Source: Bradyrhizobium sp. Y36
GTDB taxonomy: Bacteria; Pseudomonadota; Alphaproteobacteria; Rhizobiales; Xanthobacteraceae
NCBI RefSeq assembly: GCF_002531575.1
Contig: NZ_NWTI01000010.1
Span: 62,001 to 126,000, forward strand
Direction: 5' to 3'
DNA length: 64,000 bases
Shown here: positions 9,501 to 24,500 of the stretch, one piece after another
Numbering within the stretch: position 1 is the first letter of the stretch
Layout of the letters: each line of letters opens with the position of its first letter
The notes under the pieces: model-generated
Databases searched by the model: none
Told to the model about the DNA's origin: nothing
Seen by the model: the letters and a program-made list of their open reading frames with translations, nothing else
Made by a program: the position numbers and the translations under genes

Positions 9501-12500
9501 GACGGCGGCGACGTGCACGATGGCCGAGCCGGTCGAAGGACCTTCGTGGTCGTCGGTCACGACATAGCTGAAGCCGTCATCGCCGGAGAAGGCATCCGCC
9601 GGCGTGTAGACGACGAAGGCCCCGGAATTGCCGTCGAGACGCTGGCTCAACGTCGCGCTCTGGCTGTCGCCACCGAGCGACCGCGTGAAGCGGATGTCGA
9701 GATTCGCAGCGAACGCCAGCGGCACGTCGCCCGAGAGCGCGCCGGTTGCGCTGTCGATCGTGAGCCAGCCCGGCAGCGCCGAGCCGTCCGCGAGCGTCGC
9801 GCTCCAGACCGCACCTTCGAGCTGGCCGAGGCCGGCCGGCGGCGCGATATTGGCATGGGCGAGCTCGATGACGAGCGAGCCGTTGGCCGGCTGCCCCAGC
9901 GACAGGATGCGCAGCGCATCGCGGTCGCGGTCGAAATCGTTGTGCAGCAGGTCGGTCACCGCAAAGCGCGTGGACTGACCCTCGCGTCCCGTCAGATTGT
10001 CGACCGCTGTGTCCGGCCGCTCGCGCGTCGGCTTCACGTCGTAGAAGATCAGCGCCGGAGTACCGGACACGCCGCCCTTCTCGTCGGTGGCGTCATAGCT
10101 CAGCACCACCGTGCCGTTGAAGTCGGTGGGAACGGTGACGTTGATCTGCCCGGGCGAGACGACCGTCGAGGCCGGGAACGGCGCGATCTTGAAGGTGTCG
10201 TCGACCACGGCCTCGGTGATGATCGACATCGCCGGATGGCCGTTGCCGGCGGCGATATCGAGGCGCACCGGCACGGCGCCGACCCAGTTGGCCGGCGGCA
10301 TGCCGGAGAAGCTGAAGGTGGCGGGGTCGAAACTCAGCCAGTCCGGGAGCGGCGCGCCGCTCTCGCGGGTCGCGGTGATGGCACCGGCGCCCTTCAGGTC
10401 GAGCGCGAACAGGCCCTGGCCGGCGAAATAGGAATCGCCTTCCAGCGCGTGGTTGATCGCCGTCATCTGGCTTGCGAGGTCGCCGTGCGGGTCGACCACG
10501 AACTCCAGCGTGAAGCCGCGATTGCTCGACGCATAGGTCCCGTCGGGAAGCACGCGTGGCGCCGGCGTGAACACGACCTGCAGCCGTGCCAGCTGCGCAT
10601 CCGCATCCGGCGCGAAACCGCTCAGGCTGACCGTGCGCGTCGCGGCGTCGAAGGACAGCCAGTCCGGCAACGGACGGCCGCCGATGATCGAGGCCGAAAC
10701 CGTCCCGCTCCTGGTGTCGAGCAGCGCGAGCTGGCTGTCATAGGTGACGCCGGCCGGCAGCGCCGCCGGATCCAGCGTCATGCTGTCGGTGAAGGTCCTG
10801 GGATTGCCGCCGCCTGCGGCCGGATGAGAGAAGGTGAGCTGGACGCTGATCGGATCCGTCGTCCCCTCGGGCGGCGTTCCCGTGAACTGCAGCGTCTGGG
10901 CGTTGAAGCTGAGCCAGGACGGCAGCACGGAGCCATCGGCGAGCTTCGCCGTGACGGTCGTGTCCGCATCGAGATCGGAGGCATCGAATTCGTAATCGAC
11001 CGCAAAGGCAGAGCGGATCTCGTAGCCCTTGAGGACGTCGGTCCTGGCATCGAAGCCACCCGAGATTTCGCCTGCCGTCAGCTCGAACCGGGTGTTGAAG
11101 ATCCGTCCATTGGAGGGATCGCGCAGCCAGACGTCGACGGAGAGCGGGTCCATTCCGGCCGGCGGCGATCCTGCGAACCGCATGGTGGCGGGATCGAACT
11201 GCAGCCAGGCCGGCAGCGCCGAGCCGTCGGCCAGGGCCGCGCTGACCTCGTAACCAGCCGACAGATAGCGATGGTCGACCACGCCGAGCACGGTGGAGCG
11301 CTTGAAGAACAGCACGTCGCCGTCCGCGTCGATGTCGTTGCCGAACGCCTCGCCGGGGATCACGAACAGCGGACCGTCTTCCAGGCCGCTGACATAATCG
11401 TTGCGCAGGATCGGAGCTTCGTTGCGCGGCAGCACCGTGATCGCGACATAGGCGGTCGAGGTGCCGCCATGGCCGTCGCTGATCGTGTACTGGAAGCCGG
11501 CGGCGCCGTTGTAGTCCGGCGTCGGACGGAACTCGATCATGCCGTCGTCGCGCAGGCGCACCTTACCGCCATCGGCGAACCGGGCGATGCTGTCGAGCAC
11601 CAGCGTGTCACCGTTCTCGTCGGTGTCGTTGGCCAGGATCGTCGCCGGGTCGATCACGAGGATCTGGTCCTCGAGCGTCCGGTAGCCGTAGTCGTTATAG
11701 GCCTTCGGCGGGTCGTTGAGCGGCTTGACCTTGAAGTCATAGGTCAGCGTCGCCGCCGCGCCGCGCGCATCGATCACGTCGTATTCAATGCTCGCCTGTC
11801 CGAGGGAGGCCGGCGTGAAGGTGATGGTGCCGGTCGCCTGGTCGAACACCAGGGTGCCATTGTTGGCGGGGTTGTCGTCGAGACCGCCGTGCAGACCGAC
11901 GAAGGTGAAGCCGTCGCCCTCGATGTCGTAGGTGTTGGCCAAGAGGTCGGCGACCGTGACGGTGGTATCCTGGCCGAGGCGGATCCAGCGATAGGTGTCG
12001 CGATCGCGCGGTGCGTCGTTGACCGGGGAGATCGAGATCTCGACCTTGGCGGTCGAGGTCGCGCCGCTGGCGTCGGCCAGCGTGTAGACGAACCCAGCCG
12101 CGCCGAAATAGTCCGGACGCAGCTTGAACTGGATATAGTCGCCATCCAGCCGCGCGCTCACGTTGCTGGCTTCGAACTGGTAGTCGTTGTCCTTGTAGCC
12201 GTCGATCGCATGCCCGGAAATGTTGGTCAGCGGCGCAATCGAAACGATGTGCAAGCCTTCGAGACCCGCATCGCCATCGACGTCGAAATCGTTGGCGAGC
12301 AGCGTGTCGATCCGGATCCGCAGGATCTGGTCCTCGACGGCATAGACCAGCGGATCATCCACCGCCGTCGGCGCGTCGTTGACCGGCGCGAGATCGACCT
12401 CGACCCGGGCCGTGGACTCGCGGCCGAACTGGTCGCGGACGGTGTAGTTGAAGAAGGCATCGCCGTTGTAGTTCGGCGTGCCCAGGAATTCGATCTTGCC

Positions 12501-15500
12501 GTCCTCGCGCACGCGCACGGTGCCGTTCACGGCATTGCCGACGCCGGCGAGCGTCAGGTTGACCGCGCTGTCGGCGTCGTTGGCGAACAGGGTCGCCGGA
12601 TCGATCACCACCGGCTCGTCCTCGACGCCGAGATGCACGATGTCGTCGGCGGCATTGAAGCGGCCGAGCTGCTGCAGCTGGTCGATGCGGTCGCGATTCC
12701 AGACCGTGCCGTTGGCGAACACGACCTCCTCGATGCCGCTCTGGGCGCCGAGGAAGTGGTCGGTCACGCGCACGGTGTCGATCAGGAAGCCGTCCTGCCG
12801 CTCGAATTCGAGCAGGAGGTCGTTGCCCTCGCGGATGACGGAGACGTCCTTCGGCGCGATCGCCGACGACAGCACCAGGCGGTCGGTATCGGTCTCTGCG
12901 CCCTGCTCGGCGATGACGTCCTGGCCGTCGTCGAAGCCGAAAACATAGGTATCCGAGCCGGCCCCGCCGGCGATGGCGTCGTTGCCGCGCAGGCCCTGGA
13001 ACCGATCGTCGCCGGCGCCGCCGGTGAACTGGTCGTTCCAAAGCGACCCGACCAGCATCTCGATCGAGGTGAGCTGATCTCCGGCCGCCTCGCCGGCGGT
13101 GCCGAGGCCCGTCGCCAGATTGACCGCGACGCCCTCGTCGGCACGGCTGTAATCGGCGATGTCGAAGCCGCCGCGTCCGTCGATGATGTCGGCGCCACGG
13201 CCGCCCCTGATACGGTTGTCGCCGCCGTCACCCCTGATCGTGTCGTCCTGATACGAGCCCTGGACGATCTCGATTCCAGAGAAGGTATCGCCGAGCGCAT
13301 CGCCGCCGCCGGCGGCGCCGTTGGCCATGTCGACGGTGACACCTTCGGTCGACAGCGTGTAGTCGGCCGTGTCAATGCCATCGCCGCCGATCAGCTGATC
13401 CGCACCGCGACCGCCGATCAGGGTGTCGTCGCCGGCATTGCCGATCAGAATGTCGTTGCCGCGGCCGCCCGACAGGATGTTGGCGAGCAGATCGCCTTCC
13501 AGCGTGTCGTCGGCATCGCTGCCGGTCAGGTTCTGGATATTGGTCAGCACATCGCCTTCGGCGTCGCCGCCATGGGCGGTGGCTGACGCCAGCGAGATCG
13601 ACACGCCGGTCGCGCCAAAACTGTAGTCGGCCGTGTTGTTGCCGAGGCCGCCGTCGAGCACATCGGCTCCCGCCCCGCCGGTCAGGACGTCGTCGCCCGC
13701 GCCGCCGAGCAGGATGTCGTTGCCGCCGCGGCCCTCCAGGATGTCGTTGCCGTCACGGCCTTCGAGCCGGTTGTCGCCGGCATCGCCGCCGAGCTGATCG
13801 GCATATTGCGAGCCGATCAGCGCCTCGACGCCGATATAGACGTCGCCTTGGGCATAGCCGCCCTGGCCGACGCGCGACTCGAGGTCGGCGCGCACCAGGA
13901 AGTCGGAGTTCTCGAAGCTGACGGTGTCGTAGCCGTCGCCGCCCGTGATGCGGTCGGCGCCGTCGCCGGCGTCGATCCAGTCGTCGCCGGCTCCTGCATC
14001 GATCTGATCGTCGCCGCTGCCGGCCTCGATCCGGTCGTTGCCGCCGCCACCCAGCACGAAGTCGTTGCCGCCGAGCGCCTGGATCAGGTCCGCGCCCTCG
14101 GTGCCGACGAGGTAGTCGGCCTTCGCCGTCCCGCGCAGCAGACCGTTATAGCTGTCGGCCACCGACGCCATCGCAAAGCCGGTGTCGGTCGCGCCATCGG
14201 TATCGGCGATCCGGTATTCGACCGCGACCTGGCCGGTGAAGCCGGCCGCGAAGTGCACGACGATGAACTTCTCGCCGTTCCAGTCGACCACCTCCGCGGT
14301 GCCGCGCGGCACGCGCTGGCCGAGCGCGAGCGCATCCGCGTCATAGACGCCGTCGACGCCGACGAAGGTCGGGCGGGCGCGGTTCGGATTGTCAAGATCG
14401 TCGTCGATCACGCCGTCGCCGTCGTGGTCGGCCTGCTCGATGTCGTAGTCGTTCTTCAAGAGATCGGTGACGCGCAGCACCAGCGGTGCGTCGAGCGGCG
14501 TGACGAAGCCCTCGTCCTGGCCGACGGTCGGATCGTCGTTGCTCGGGACGATGATGATGTCGACATAGCCTTCCGCCGAGCCGTCGGCGTCGTCTGTCAC
14601 CCCGTAGACGAAGCCTGAGCTCTGGCTCGCGTCCCGGTTCGGCGTGAACACGAGGTTGCCGTCGGCATCGAACTCGATGGTGCCGTTCAGCTTCTGGCCG
14701 GCATCGCCGCCGAACACCAGCGCATCCAGCGTCGTCGACAGCCGCCAGCCCAGGAAGCGCAGCGGGTCGCGGTCCACGTCCGTGTCGTTGGCGAGCAGTG
14801 CCGAAATCGGAATGACGGTCGGGATATCCTCGTTGACATAGATGACGTCGCGATGCGCGACCGGCGGCGCGTCGCCGACGTTCTCGAACCACATCGTGAC
14901 GGTGGCGCCGTCGACCGCGCCCTCGTTGTCGCGGACGAGATAGCTGAACGACGCCTCGCCCCAAAAATCGGCATCCGGCGTGAAGATGATCGTGCCGTGG
15001 TCGGTGACCTCGATATCGCCATGCACCGCGTTGCCGGCGCTCTCGAACTGCACCGCGAAGCCTTCGATGTCGCTGTCGTTCTTGAGCAGATCGATGATCG
15101 GGATCTCGATCGAATGGTCTTCCGTGCCGCGCAGGATCGGCAGGCTCTGGTCGGTATAGCTGTCGTTACGGGCATCCGGCAGGTCGTTGACCGGCTGATA
15201 GGCCAGCGTCGCGCGGGCCCAGGCGGTTCCGCCGTGACCGTCGTCGACCTGATATTCGAACCAGGCATCGCCGTTGAAATTGGGCGTCGGCGTGAACAGG
15301 ACGGTGTTGTTCTCGAGCAGAACTGCGTTGCCGCCATGGCTGTTGCGGACGGCGGTGAGCGTCATGGTCTCGCCGTCGTGCTCGATGTCGTTGGCGAGCA
15401 GCCGATCGGCACCGATCACGATCGGGTTGTCCTCGCGGATCGGATCGCCGTTGTCGGTGGTCTCGAACCGGTCGTCATGCAGCTCCGGCGGGTCGTTGAC

Positions 15501-18500
15501 CGGCGTGACCGTGAAGTTGACCCGGCCCGTCGAAGTCGCCCCGCTGGGATCTGCGACGACATAGTCGAAATGCGCGCTGCCCCAGAAATAGGCGCGCGGG
15601 GTCACGTGGATCAGGCCGTCGGCGCCGATCGCCACGGTGACGTCCGCATTGGAGATCACCGACTGCACCGAGAGCCCGTCGTGATCGATGTCGGTGTCGT
15701 TGGCGGTCAGCGCGCCCGGATCGAGCGTGAAGGCGGTGCTTTCGAGCGTCGCATCGACGGTATCGTCATGCGCCACCGGGGCATCGTTGACCGCGGTGAC
15801 CTGGATCGTCACCTTGGCCTCGGCCCGGCCGCCTTCGGGCGTGTTCGCGACATAGCTGAACTCGGCGGTGCCGTTGAAATTGGCGTTCGGCGTGAAAGTG
15901 ATGTTGCCGTCGCTGGCCAGCGCCACCGTCCCGTTGACGGCCTGATAGACCTGACCGACGATCATGCGGTCGCCGTCGAGGTCGTTGGCCAGGAGCCGCT
16001 CGACGCGGATCACCAGTGAGCCGTCCTCGGCGACGGTAAAGCCCGTATCCGGATAGGCGGTCGCGACCGGGCGCACCTTGAGATCGACCGAGGCCGTGGC
16101 AAAGCCGTTATGGCCATCGGAGATCGTGTAGCTGATCGAGGCGGAGCCGTAATATCCGTTGGTCGCGGTGTAGTGGATGTTGCCCTGGGCATCGATCGTG
16201 GCAACGCCGGAACTGCCGGCATCGACGCCGACGATGGTCAGCGCATCGCCGTCGGCGTCGAAGTCGTTGCGAAGCAGGTCGGTCGCCTTGATGACGAGCT
16301 CGACGCCTGTCGTGACCGAGAAGAAGCCGTCACCGAGGGCGGTCGGGGCGCGGTTGCCGAGCAGCTCGCGCAGCGTCTCCTTGGTCCAGACCACGCCGTC
16401 GGCGAAGACGTAGCTCTCGATGCCCTTGGCGTCGGTCGAGAGCGCATCGAACACGGTCAGGCTGTCGGCACTGTTGCCGGTGAAGCGGATGACGACGGCG
16501 TCCGAGCCGCGATAGAGCTGCTCGACATGGGCTTCGGCCGAGGTGAAACCCGCAATCTGGATCCGGTCGGTGCCGCCCGTTCCGGAATCGACGACCGTGT
16601 CGTTGCCGGCCCCGCGCCCGAACAGATAGAGATCGTCGCCGGCAGCGCCCGAGAGCAGATCGTTGCCCGCCCGCGCGGCGAAGGTGTCGTTGCCGTCGAA
16701 GCCGTAGACGTTGTCGTTGCCGCTGCCGTCGATATCCGACAGCGCGCGGGCGCGCATCGCGTCGCGATTCCAGACCGTGCCGTCGGCGAAACGGACCGAC
16801 AGGCCGAACGCCGGATTGTTGGACGGACTGAGGGCGTCGATCAGCACCACGCGGTCGCCCGCCCCCGCAAAGGAGAGCACGAGATCGTTGCTGTCGGGAC
16901 CGGCGCGGACGGCGGAGACGACATCGGCGACGTTGTAGTCGGTCAGGCTCAGGACGTCCGTGCCCTTGCCGACCGCGTTGATGCGGTCGTCGCCGTCGCC
17001 GCGGCGATAGAGATAGGTGTCGTTGCCGTAGCCGCCGTCGACGAGGTCGTTGCCCTTGCCGCCCATCAGCGTATCGGCGCCGTCGGTGCCGATGATGATG
17101 TCGTTGCCGTCGGTGGTGAGGCTGGCGAGGATCGCCAGTTTCATGTCGGCGACGGTGTATTGCGTGCCGTCGGCGAGCGCGATCGTCTCGACCCCGGCGG
17201 AGTTGGCGGCGAGCGCGTCGACGATGACGATCTGGTCGGTCGTGCCGGCAAAACGGATCGCGACGTCGTCGCTGTCGGCGGCGATGCGGTGGAAGCTGAC
17301 CTCCGCGGCGGTGTAGCCGCTGATCTCGAGGCGATCGGCCGCGGACGAGGCCTTGTCGTTGACGACATCGCTGCCGTCGCCACGGGCGAAGCGGTAGGTG
17401 TCGTTGCCGGCACCGCCCGACAGATGGTCGTTGCCGAGACCGCCGATCATGACGTTGTTGCCGGCATCACCGGTGAGCACGTCGTCGGCAAAGCTCGGCG
17501 CGCGCGCGATCAGATCGCTCGTTCCCCACACCGTGCCATCGGCAAAGCGGATCGATTCGATGCCGCCTGCGCCAAGCGCGCCCTCGAGGGTGATGCGCGC
17601 GCCGGTCGACTTGACGATCAGCGTGAAATCGGCCCCGTCCTCGCTCTGCGACACCGTGATGTCGTCGGGGACGATATCGGCCGCCAGCAGCAGCGTGTCG
17701 TTGCCGGATGTATCGGCAATGCGATCGTGGCCGCCATGCGCCGCGAAGCGGTAGGTGTCGTCGCCGGCACCGCCTTCGAGGCGGTCGTTGCCGGTGCCGC
17801 CGTCGAGGTCGTCGGCGCCGCCATTGCCGATCAGCAGGTCGTCGCCGGCGCCGCCCGCCAGCGTATTGTCGAGCTCGTCGCCGCGAATGACGTCGTCGCC
17901 ATCGGTCGCCGCGCGGGCAAGCGCGATCAGGGTCGGCGCGGTCCAGACCGTGCCGTCGGCGAAGGTGACGCGCGAGACGCCCATGCCCGGCGTCGCCGGA
18001 GATCCGAGATCGACCCGGTCACCGCTGCCGATGATTTCGAGCACCAGATTGGCAGGCCCCCGCACGACGCGGATGTCGCTCGCAAGGATGCCGGCCGCGA
18101 AGCTCAGCGTGTTGGTGCCCGAGGTGTCGAGAATGACGTCCTGGCCGTCGCCGCGGGCGAACACATAGGTGTCGTCACCGCCGGCTCCCTGCAGCACATC
18201 ATTGCCGGTGCCGCCGATCAGCGTATCGGCCCCCGCGCTGCCTTGCAGGGTGTCGTTCCCCGCCTTGCCGTCGAGGGTGACGGAGTTGCCCTGGAAGCTT
18301 GCGGGAACCGCGAGCACGTCGTCGGCGCCCGATCCCTGCAGGGATCGCGTCAGCACGTCGTTCCAGGTCCAATTGGTGCCGTCGGCAAAGGCGATCGTCT
18401 CGATGGCGCTGGCGCCGTCGAGCGCGCCGGTCACGCGAATCCGGCCCCCCTCGTTGTTGATCCGCAATTCGACGTCGCGGCCGATCTGCACGACGCTGAC

Positions 18501-21500
18501 GTCGGCCGCCGCGATTCCAGCTGCGAATTCCAGGCGGTCGCTGCCGCCGAGATCGGAGATGCTGTCGCGGCCGTCGCCGCGCGCGAAGCGGTAGACGTCC
18601 GCGCCGGTGCCGCCGGACAGCTGATCGTCGCCCAGGCCGCCCTCGAACAGGTCGATGTCGGTCGTAAAGCTGCCGTCGCCGTAGCCGGTGATGACGTCAT
18701 CGCCGGAGCCGCCGGACATGATGTCGCTGCCGCCGCCGCCGATGATCTGGTCGTTGCCTTCCTGGCCCGCGATCAAATCATTGCCGAGGCCGCCGTCGAT
18801 CACATCGTTGTCGGCGCCACCGGCCAGCCGGTCATTGCCGCCGAAGCCGCTGATGACGTCATTGCCGCCATTGCCGAAGATGCGGTCGTCGAGCGCGCTG
18901 CCGTTGAGGACATGGCCGGCATCGTCGTCGTTGATGCTGATCGAATTGTCGATCGCGATCGGAACGCCGTCGAAATTGGCCGCGGTCAGCGTCGTGGCAT
19001 TGACGCCGAGCAGGCGTACCAGCTCCTGGTCGGGCCCGGAACTGGCCCGCATCATGACGACCGCATCGCTGCCCGATCGCGCCAGGAAGATGCTGCCGCC
19101 CTCGAACGGATTTGGATTGCTCGTCATCAGGCGGATGACGTCGCCGCCGGCGCCCGCCTGGAAATCGGTGATGACGTCGGCGACGACCGGCGCCGCGCCC
19201 TGCCGCACCGGCAGGTAGTAATAAGTGTCGCGCCCGGCGCCGCCGGTCAGCGTGTCGACGGAGCTGTCGGCGGAAATGTCGCCGAACTGATCGTTGCCGG
19301 CACCGCCGGACAGGGTGTCGGCCCCCTCGCCGCCCCTCAGGTAATCGTCGCCTGTGCCGCCGGTGAGCACATCATCAGACGCACCGCCGGCCAGGAAATC
19401 GCCGGTGACGGCGACATCCTCGACCAGACGGCCGCGCACGTCGGCCAGCGACAGCGTCACTCCGTCGGCTGCAATCTCGAAGGCGTCGACGAGATCGGCG
19501 ACGCCGCTGCCGAGACCATTGCGCACGATGATGCGGTCGGCGCTTCCGGCGAAGCGGATGACCAGGTCCTGGCCGACCGCGCCGAAGCGGATCTGCGACA
19601 GGCCATAGCCTTCGATCCGCAACGTATCGTTCGTCGCGTCGCCGCCGTCGGTGATCGTGTCGTTGCCGTCGCCGAGCGCGAACACGTAGGTGTCGGCACC
19701 GGTGCCGCCCGACAGCGCATCGCTGCCGAGGCCGCCGACAAGACGATCGTCTCCCGTCCCGCCATTGAGCGCGTCGTCGCCGGCGCCGCCGAGCAGCAAA
19801 TCGTTGCCGCCGAGGCCGGCGAGATTGTCGTTGCCGCCGCGCCCGTCGAGACGGTTGGCGTCGCTGGTTCCGGTCATGGCGTCGGCGACGTCCTCGCCGA
19901 TATACGACTGGTCCCTCAGGTCGTTCAGCGACCAGACGGTGCCGTCGGCGAAGGCAATGCTTTCGATGACGTTGCCCGTATTCGCGATCACATCGGTGAG
20001 CTTGAGCTCTTCGCCGGTGTCGCGAATCCGCAGGACGAAGCTGCGCCCGTCCGGCGAGGTGACCTTGATGTCGCCGGGCGCGACGCCGGCACCTATCTCG
20101 ACGCGGTCGGTCCCGCCGGTGTCGGTGAGCGTGTCGCTGCCGTCGCCGCGGCCCCAACGATAGACATCGTCGCCTTGTCCGCCATTCAGCGTGTCGTTGC
20201 CGGTGCCACCGACCAGAATGTCGGCGCCGTTGGCTCCGGTCAGGATGTCATCGCCGGCTTCGCCGAGCAGCGTGGCCGCGCCGAAGGCGATCAGGTTGTC
20301 GTTGCCCGCTCCGCCCGCGAGGGTCTCGCCGTTCGTGGTGCCGAGGATGATGTCGGCGCCCGCAGTCGACGTCTTCCAGCGCGCCGCGATGTCGGCGAAA
20401 GTCCAGACGGTGCCGTCGGCAAAGGTAAATGTCTCGATGGCCCTGCCGTCGCTGGCCGAGCCGTTGTTGATGGTGATGCGGTCGTCGCTGTTGCGGAAGG
20501 TGACGACGAGCGTCGAGGAATTGCCGACCAGCGCGACCTTGACGTCGGCGGGGCTGATGCCGGCGCCGAATTCAATCCGGTCGGTTCCATTCGCGTCGGT
20601 GATGGTGTCCTGACCATCGCCGGCCGCGAAGCGATAGACGTCGTTGCCCTGGCCGTCGACCAGATTGTCGTTACCCTTGCCGCCGACCAGGATGTCGTTG
20701 CCGGCATCGCCGTTGATGGTGTCGTTGCCGCCATTGCCGTTCAGCGTATCGTTGCCGTTGCCTCCGGAGATCACATCGTCGCCGGCACCGCCGCGGATGA
20801 GATCGTCGCCGTCGAGGCCGGACAGGACGTCGTTGCCGATCGCCGAGCTCGGAACGGCTTGCGTACGCGTGAGGCTGACATTGTCGAGGGAGGCGCCGAC
20901 GCCGTCCTGGTTGCCGGTGCCGCGGAAGCTGAGCTGATTGGTGCCGGCGGCTGCCGTCACCAGAACGCTGGAGCGCACCATCGCGGGGCCGGTGCTGTTG
21001 AAGCTCGCGACCACCGTGCCGTTCCACAGCACGTCGAACGAGCCGTTCCAGTCCCAGGTGCGGTTGGCGTGGTCGAACTGCAGCAGGAGCGTCTCGCCCT
21101 CGGTGAGACCGGTCACATCCTGTGCGATCTGAACGTTGGTGCCGCCAGAGCCCGTCCCGTCGAGATCGAGCCAGTAATTGCCGTTGGTCGCGGTGACGCC
21201 ATTGTAGCCGGACGTCATCTGCTCGATGCCCAGCGTCGTCCCCGGCTGCGTGCTGTTGATCCGGCTCCAGCCCGGCAACGTCGTTGCCGAATAGCCCCAG
21301 CTTTGCGGGCTGGCATCTGCGGCAAGCTGCTCGAAGCTGCCGTTGACGAGCAGGTTGGCGCCGACCGGCTGCCACTGCACCGATCCGCCGCCGTTGATGT
21401 CGTCCGCGCCGGCCGTGCCGGTCAGGTTATCGCTGCCGGCGGTACCGACCATCTGCGCGCCGGAGGCCGAACTCGTGATCGTGGGCCGGTTCGAATAGGT

Positions 21501-24500
21501 CAGTTGCGCCTCGATGTCGGCGGCGCTCCACACTGTGCCGTCGGCAAAACGGACCTGCGAGATCACGGCATCGTGGGCATAGCGCGAGACCCAGACGCGA
21601 TCTTCACTGCCGGCAATGGACAGATAGTAATTGCCCGAGAGATCGGAGGCGTCCGACAGGACTCTCACCTGCGCCGGATCGATCGTCGCATCGAACTCGA
21701 TGACGTTGACATCCGAGCCGTGGACGGAATCGTTGATCCAGTCCTCACCGAAGCCGGCAGAGAAGCGGTAGGTATCGCTGCCGAGGTCGCCATACAACTG
21801 GTCGGAGCCGGTCCCTCCGACCAGGACGTCGCCACCGTCATAGCCGATCAGGGTGTCGTTGCCCCCGCCCCCTTCGATGACGTCGGCGTTGATCGAGCCA
21901 TACATGGTATCGTTGGTCGCGCCTCCGACGATCGGAATGCCGCCTTGATAGGGATGCTCGATCAGGCTCCAGCGCGCCCTGATGTCGTTGGAATTCCAGA
22001 CCGTGCCGTCGGCAAACGTGATGTCGAAGTCGGCGGAGCCGAAGCCGCCGCCCCAGGTGATGCGGTTTTCGGTCCCCGCGACGCGCAGGATCACGTCGGC
22101 ATAGGTAATGTCGCCGTTATAGCCGGCCTCGTGCTCGATGATGATGTCGCTGGACGAGATGGAGGCGTCGAAGACGATGTGGTTGACCTCGGAGCCCCAC
22201 TCGTAGATCTGATCCTGGCCGAAGCCGGCCGAGAAGCGGTAGGTGTCGGCTCCCTGGTTGCCCTGCATCTGGTCGTCGCCGGTGCCGCCGTCCAGGATAT
22301 CGTCCCCGGTGGAGCCGTTGAGGATGTCGTCGCCGCCAAAGCCCTTGAGGGTGGACGCGACGCCGTAATTGGGCTCGAGCTTGTCGGAGCCGCTGGTTCC
22401 GAAAACGTCGGTGCCCTGGTCGCCCTGCAAGTTGACGCCCAGCCACGGCGCGGCGAGCGAGGCCATGTCGTCATATGTCCAGATCGTGCCGTCCGCGAAA
22501 TGGATCTCGGTGGTCGCATGCAGCCCGTTCAGCATGATCTGGTCGGTGCTGCCGTCGATCGTCAGCAACATGCTCGGCGGGTAACCGTCTCCCTCGAAGG
22601 TGAGATGGACATCCGCCGCGGCAATCGTTGCGTCGAACTCGATGACGTCGGTGTCGTCCGCATAGTACGGCGTGACGTAAACCGTGTCCGAGCCAAATCC
22701 AGCCGAGAAGCGATAGATGTCGTTGCCGTAGCCCGCGTCCATCTCGTCGTGGCCGGCACCGCCGATCAGGATGTCGGCGCCGTCGCCACCGTTCAGGATA
22801 TCGTTGCCGGCGCCGCCGATGATGGTTTCGTTTCCGGCGTCGCCGTCGATACGGTCGTCCAAGGCGGTGCCGGTCAGCGTCTGATCGGTCGTGTCGCCCT
22901 GGATCACGCTGCCCGGCAGCGCCACGGCGGCGGCAACGAGCTGGTCGCGGGTCCAGATCGTCCCGTCGTCGAAACGGACCTCATCGACACCGGCGGTTTC
23001 ATCGGCATAGGCGCTGCCGATCGTGATGGAATCGTCCGAGTTGACCGATCTCAGGATCAAATCGCCGTACTGCGAGAAATAGACGGCAATGTCGGAGACC
23101 GCGATGGTGGAATCGAAAACGATCGCGTTGGTCGCGCCAGCGTCGCGGAAATCGTTGATGACATCGTTGCCGAAACCGGAGGAGAAACGATAGGTGTCCG
23201 AGCCGGTATCGCCGATCAGAAGATCGCTGCCTGCGCCGCCATCGAGGATGTCGTCGCCTTCCGCGCCCCACAGGAAATCGTCGCCGGCACTGCCGGTCAA
23301 CGTATCGTTGCCGCCACCTCCATTGAGGGAATCGCCGTAGGACGTGCCGATCAGCGTGTCGTCCGAGATCGCACCCTGCACGTTGATGCCGGGCGCCGGC
23401 ACCGCGGCGTTGATGATGTCCGCCAGCGTCCAGGTCGTCCCGTCCGCGAAGCGGATGCCGGCAATGCTCTGATAGGGATCGGTCGCCAGCGTGTATCGGA
23501 CCTCGATGACGTCCTCGGTGCCCTTTACGTGCACCAGCAAGTCGTCGGTGAGACCGCCGCCCTCATACCGGTCATAGGGACGCAGCAGCTCGATGTCGTC
23601 AGGAGTCAGGCTGGAATCGAACTCGATCCAGTCGAGGCCGATATCGCCGGTGTCGATCGTGTCGTGGCCGAAGCCAGCCGAGAACCGATAGACGTCGGCG
23701 CCCGCGCCACCGGACAGGAGATCATTGCCGGTCCCGCCGCTCAGGGTGTCAGCGCCGTCGCTGCCATAGAGGCGATCGTTACCCGCGCCGCCGAGGAGCG
23801 TATCGTCGCTGCCATGGCCTTCGAGCAGGTCGTCCTTCGCCGATCCGTTCAGCGGGTTCGGAATCGGCATATTCGACGGGGAGATGGACGTGTTGTCGGG
23901 GATGCTGACGGCGCGGGCCAGCATCTGCTGCCTGTCGAGCACGGTGCCGTCGGCGAAACGGATCTGCTGAATCGTATCGAGATCGGCGATCGTGATCCGG
24001 TCGTCGCTGCCGGCAAAGCGCAGCCGGGCCTGACCGAAATCGGAGTTGCCGTTGCCGTCGGTCGAAACATAGGCTTCCAGCACGAAATCGTCGATCGAGA
24101 GCGAGGAATCGAACTCGATGACGTTGTTGCCGCCGTTCGAGGTCGATTCGTCGATCGTGTCCTGGCCGAAGCCCGCGGAGAACCGGTAGGTGTCCGCGCC
24201 GGCACCGCCAGTCAGCAGATCGTTGCCGGCGCCGCCGGTCAGGACGTCGTTATAGGCGCTGCCCGTCAACTGATCGTAGCCGCCGCGGCCATCCAATATG
24301 GCGCCAGTCGCATAGGCTGACGCATTGAGGAATTCGGCGGCGTCGGTCCCGACGATGCCGTTGCCGAGCACCGCTCCGATCTGGGTCAGTCCGCTGCGGT
24401 CGTTGGCGTCGGCCAGAGCGAGCATGTCGGTGTAGTTGAGCGTGCTGCCGTCGGCGAAGCGCAGCAGCTCGATCCGGCTCCAGTCGGTATCGATGCCTCG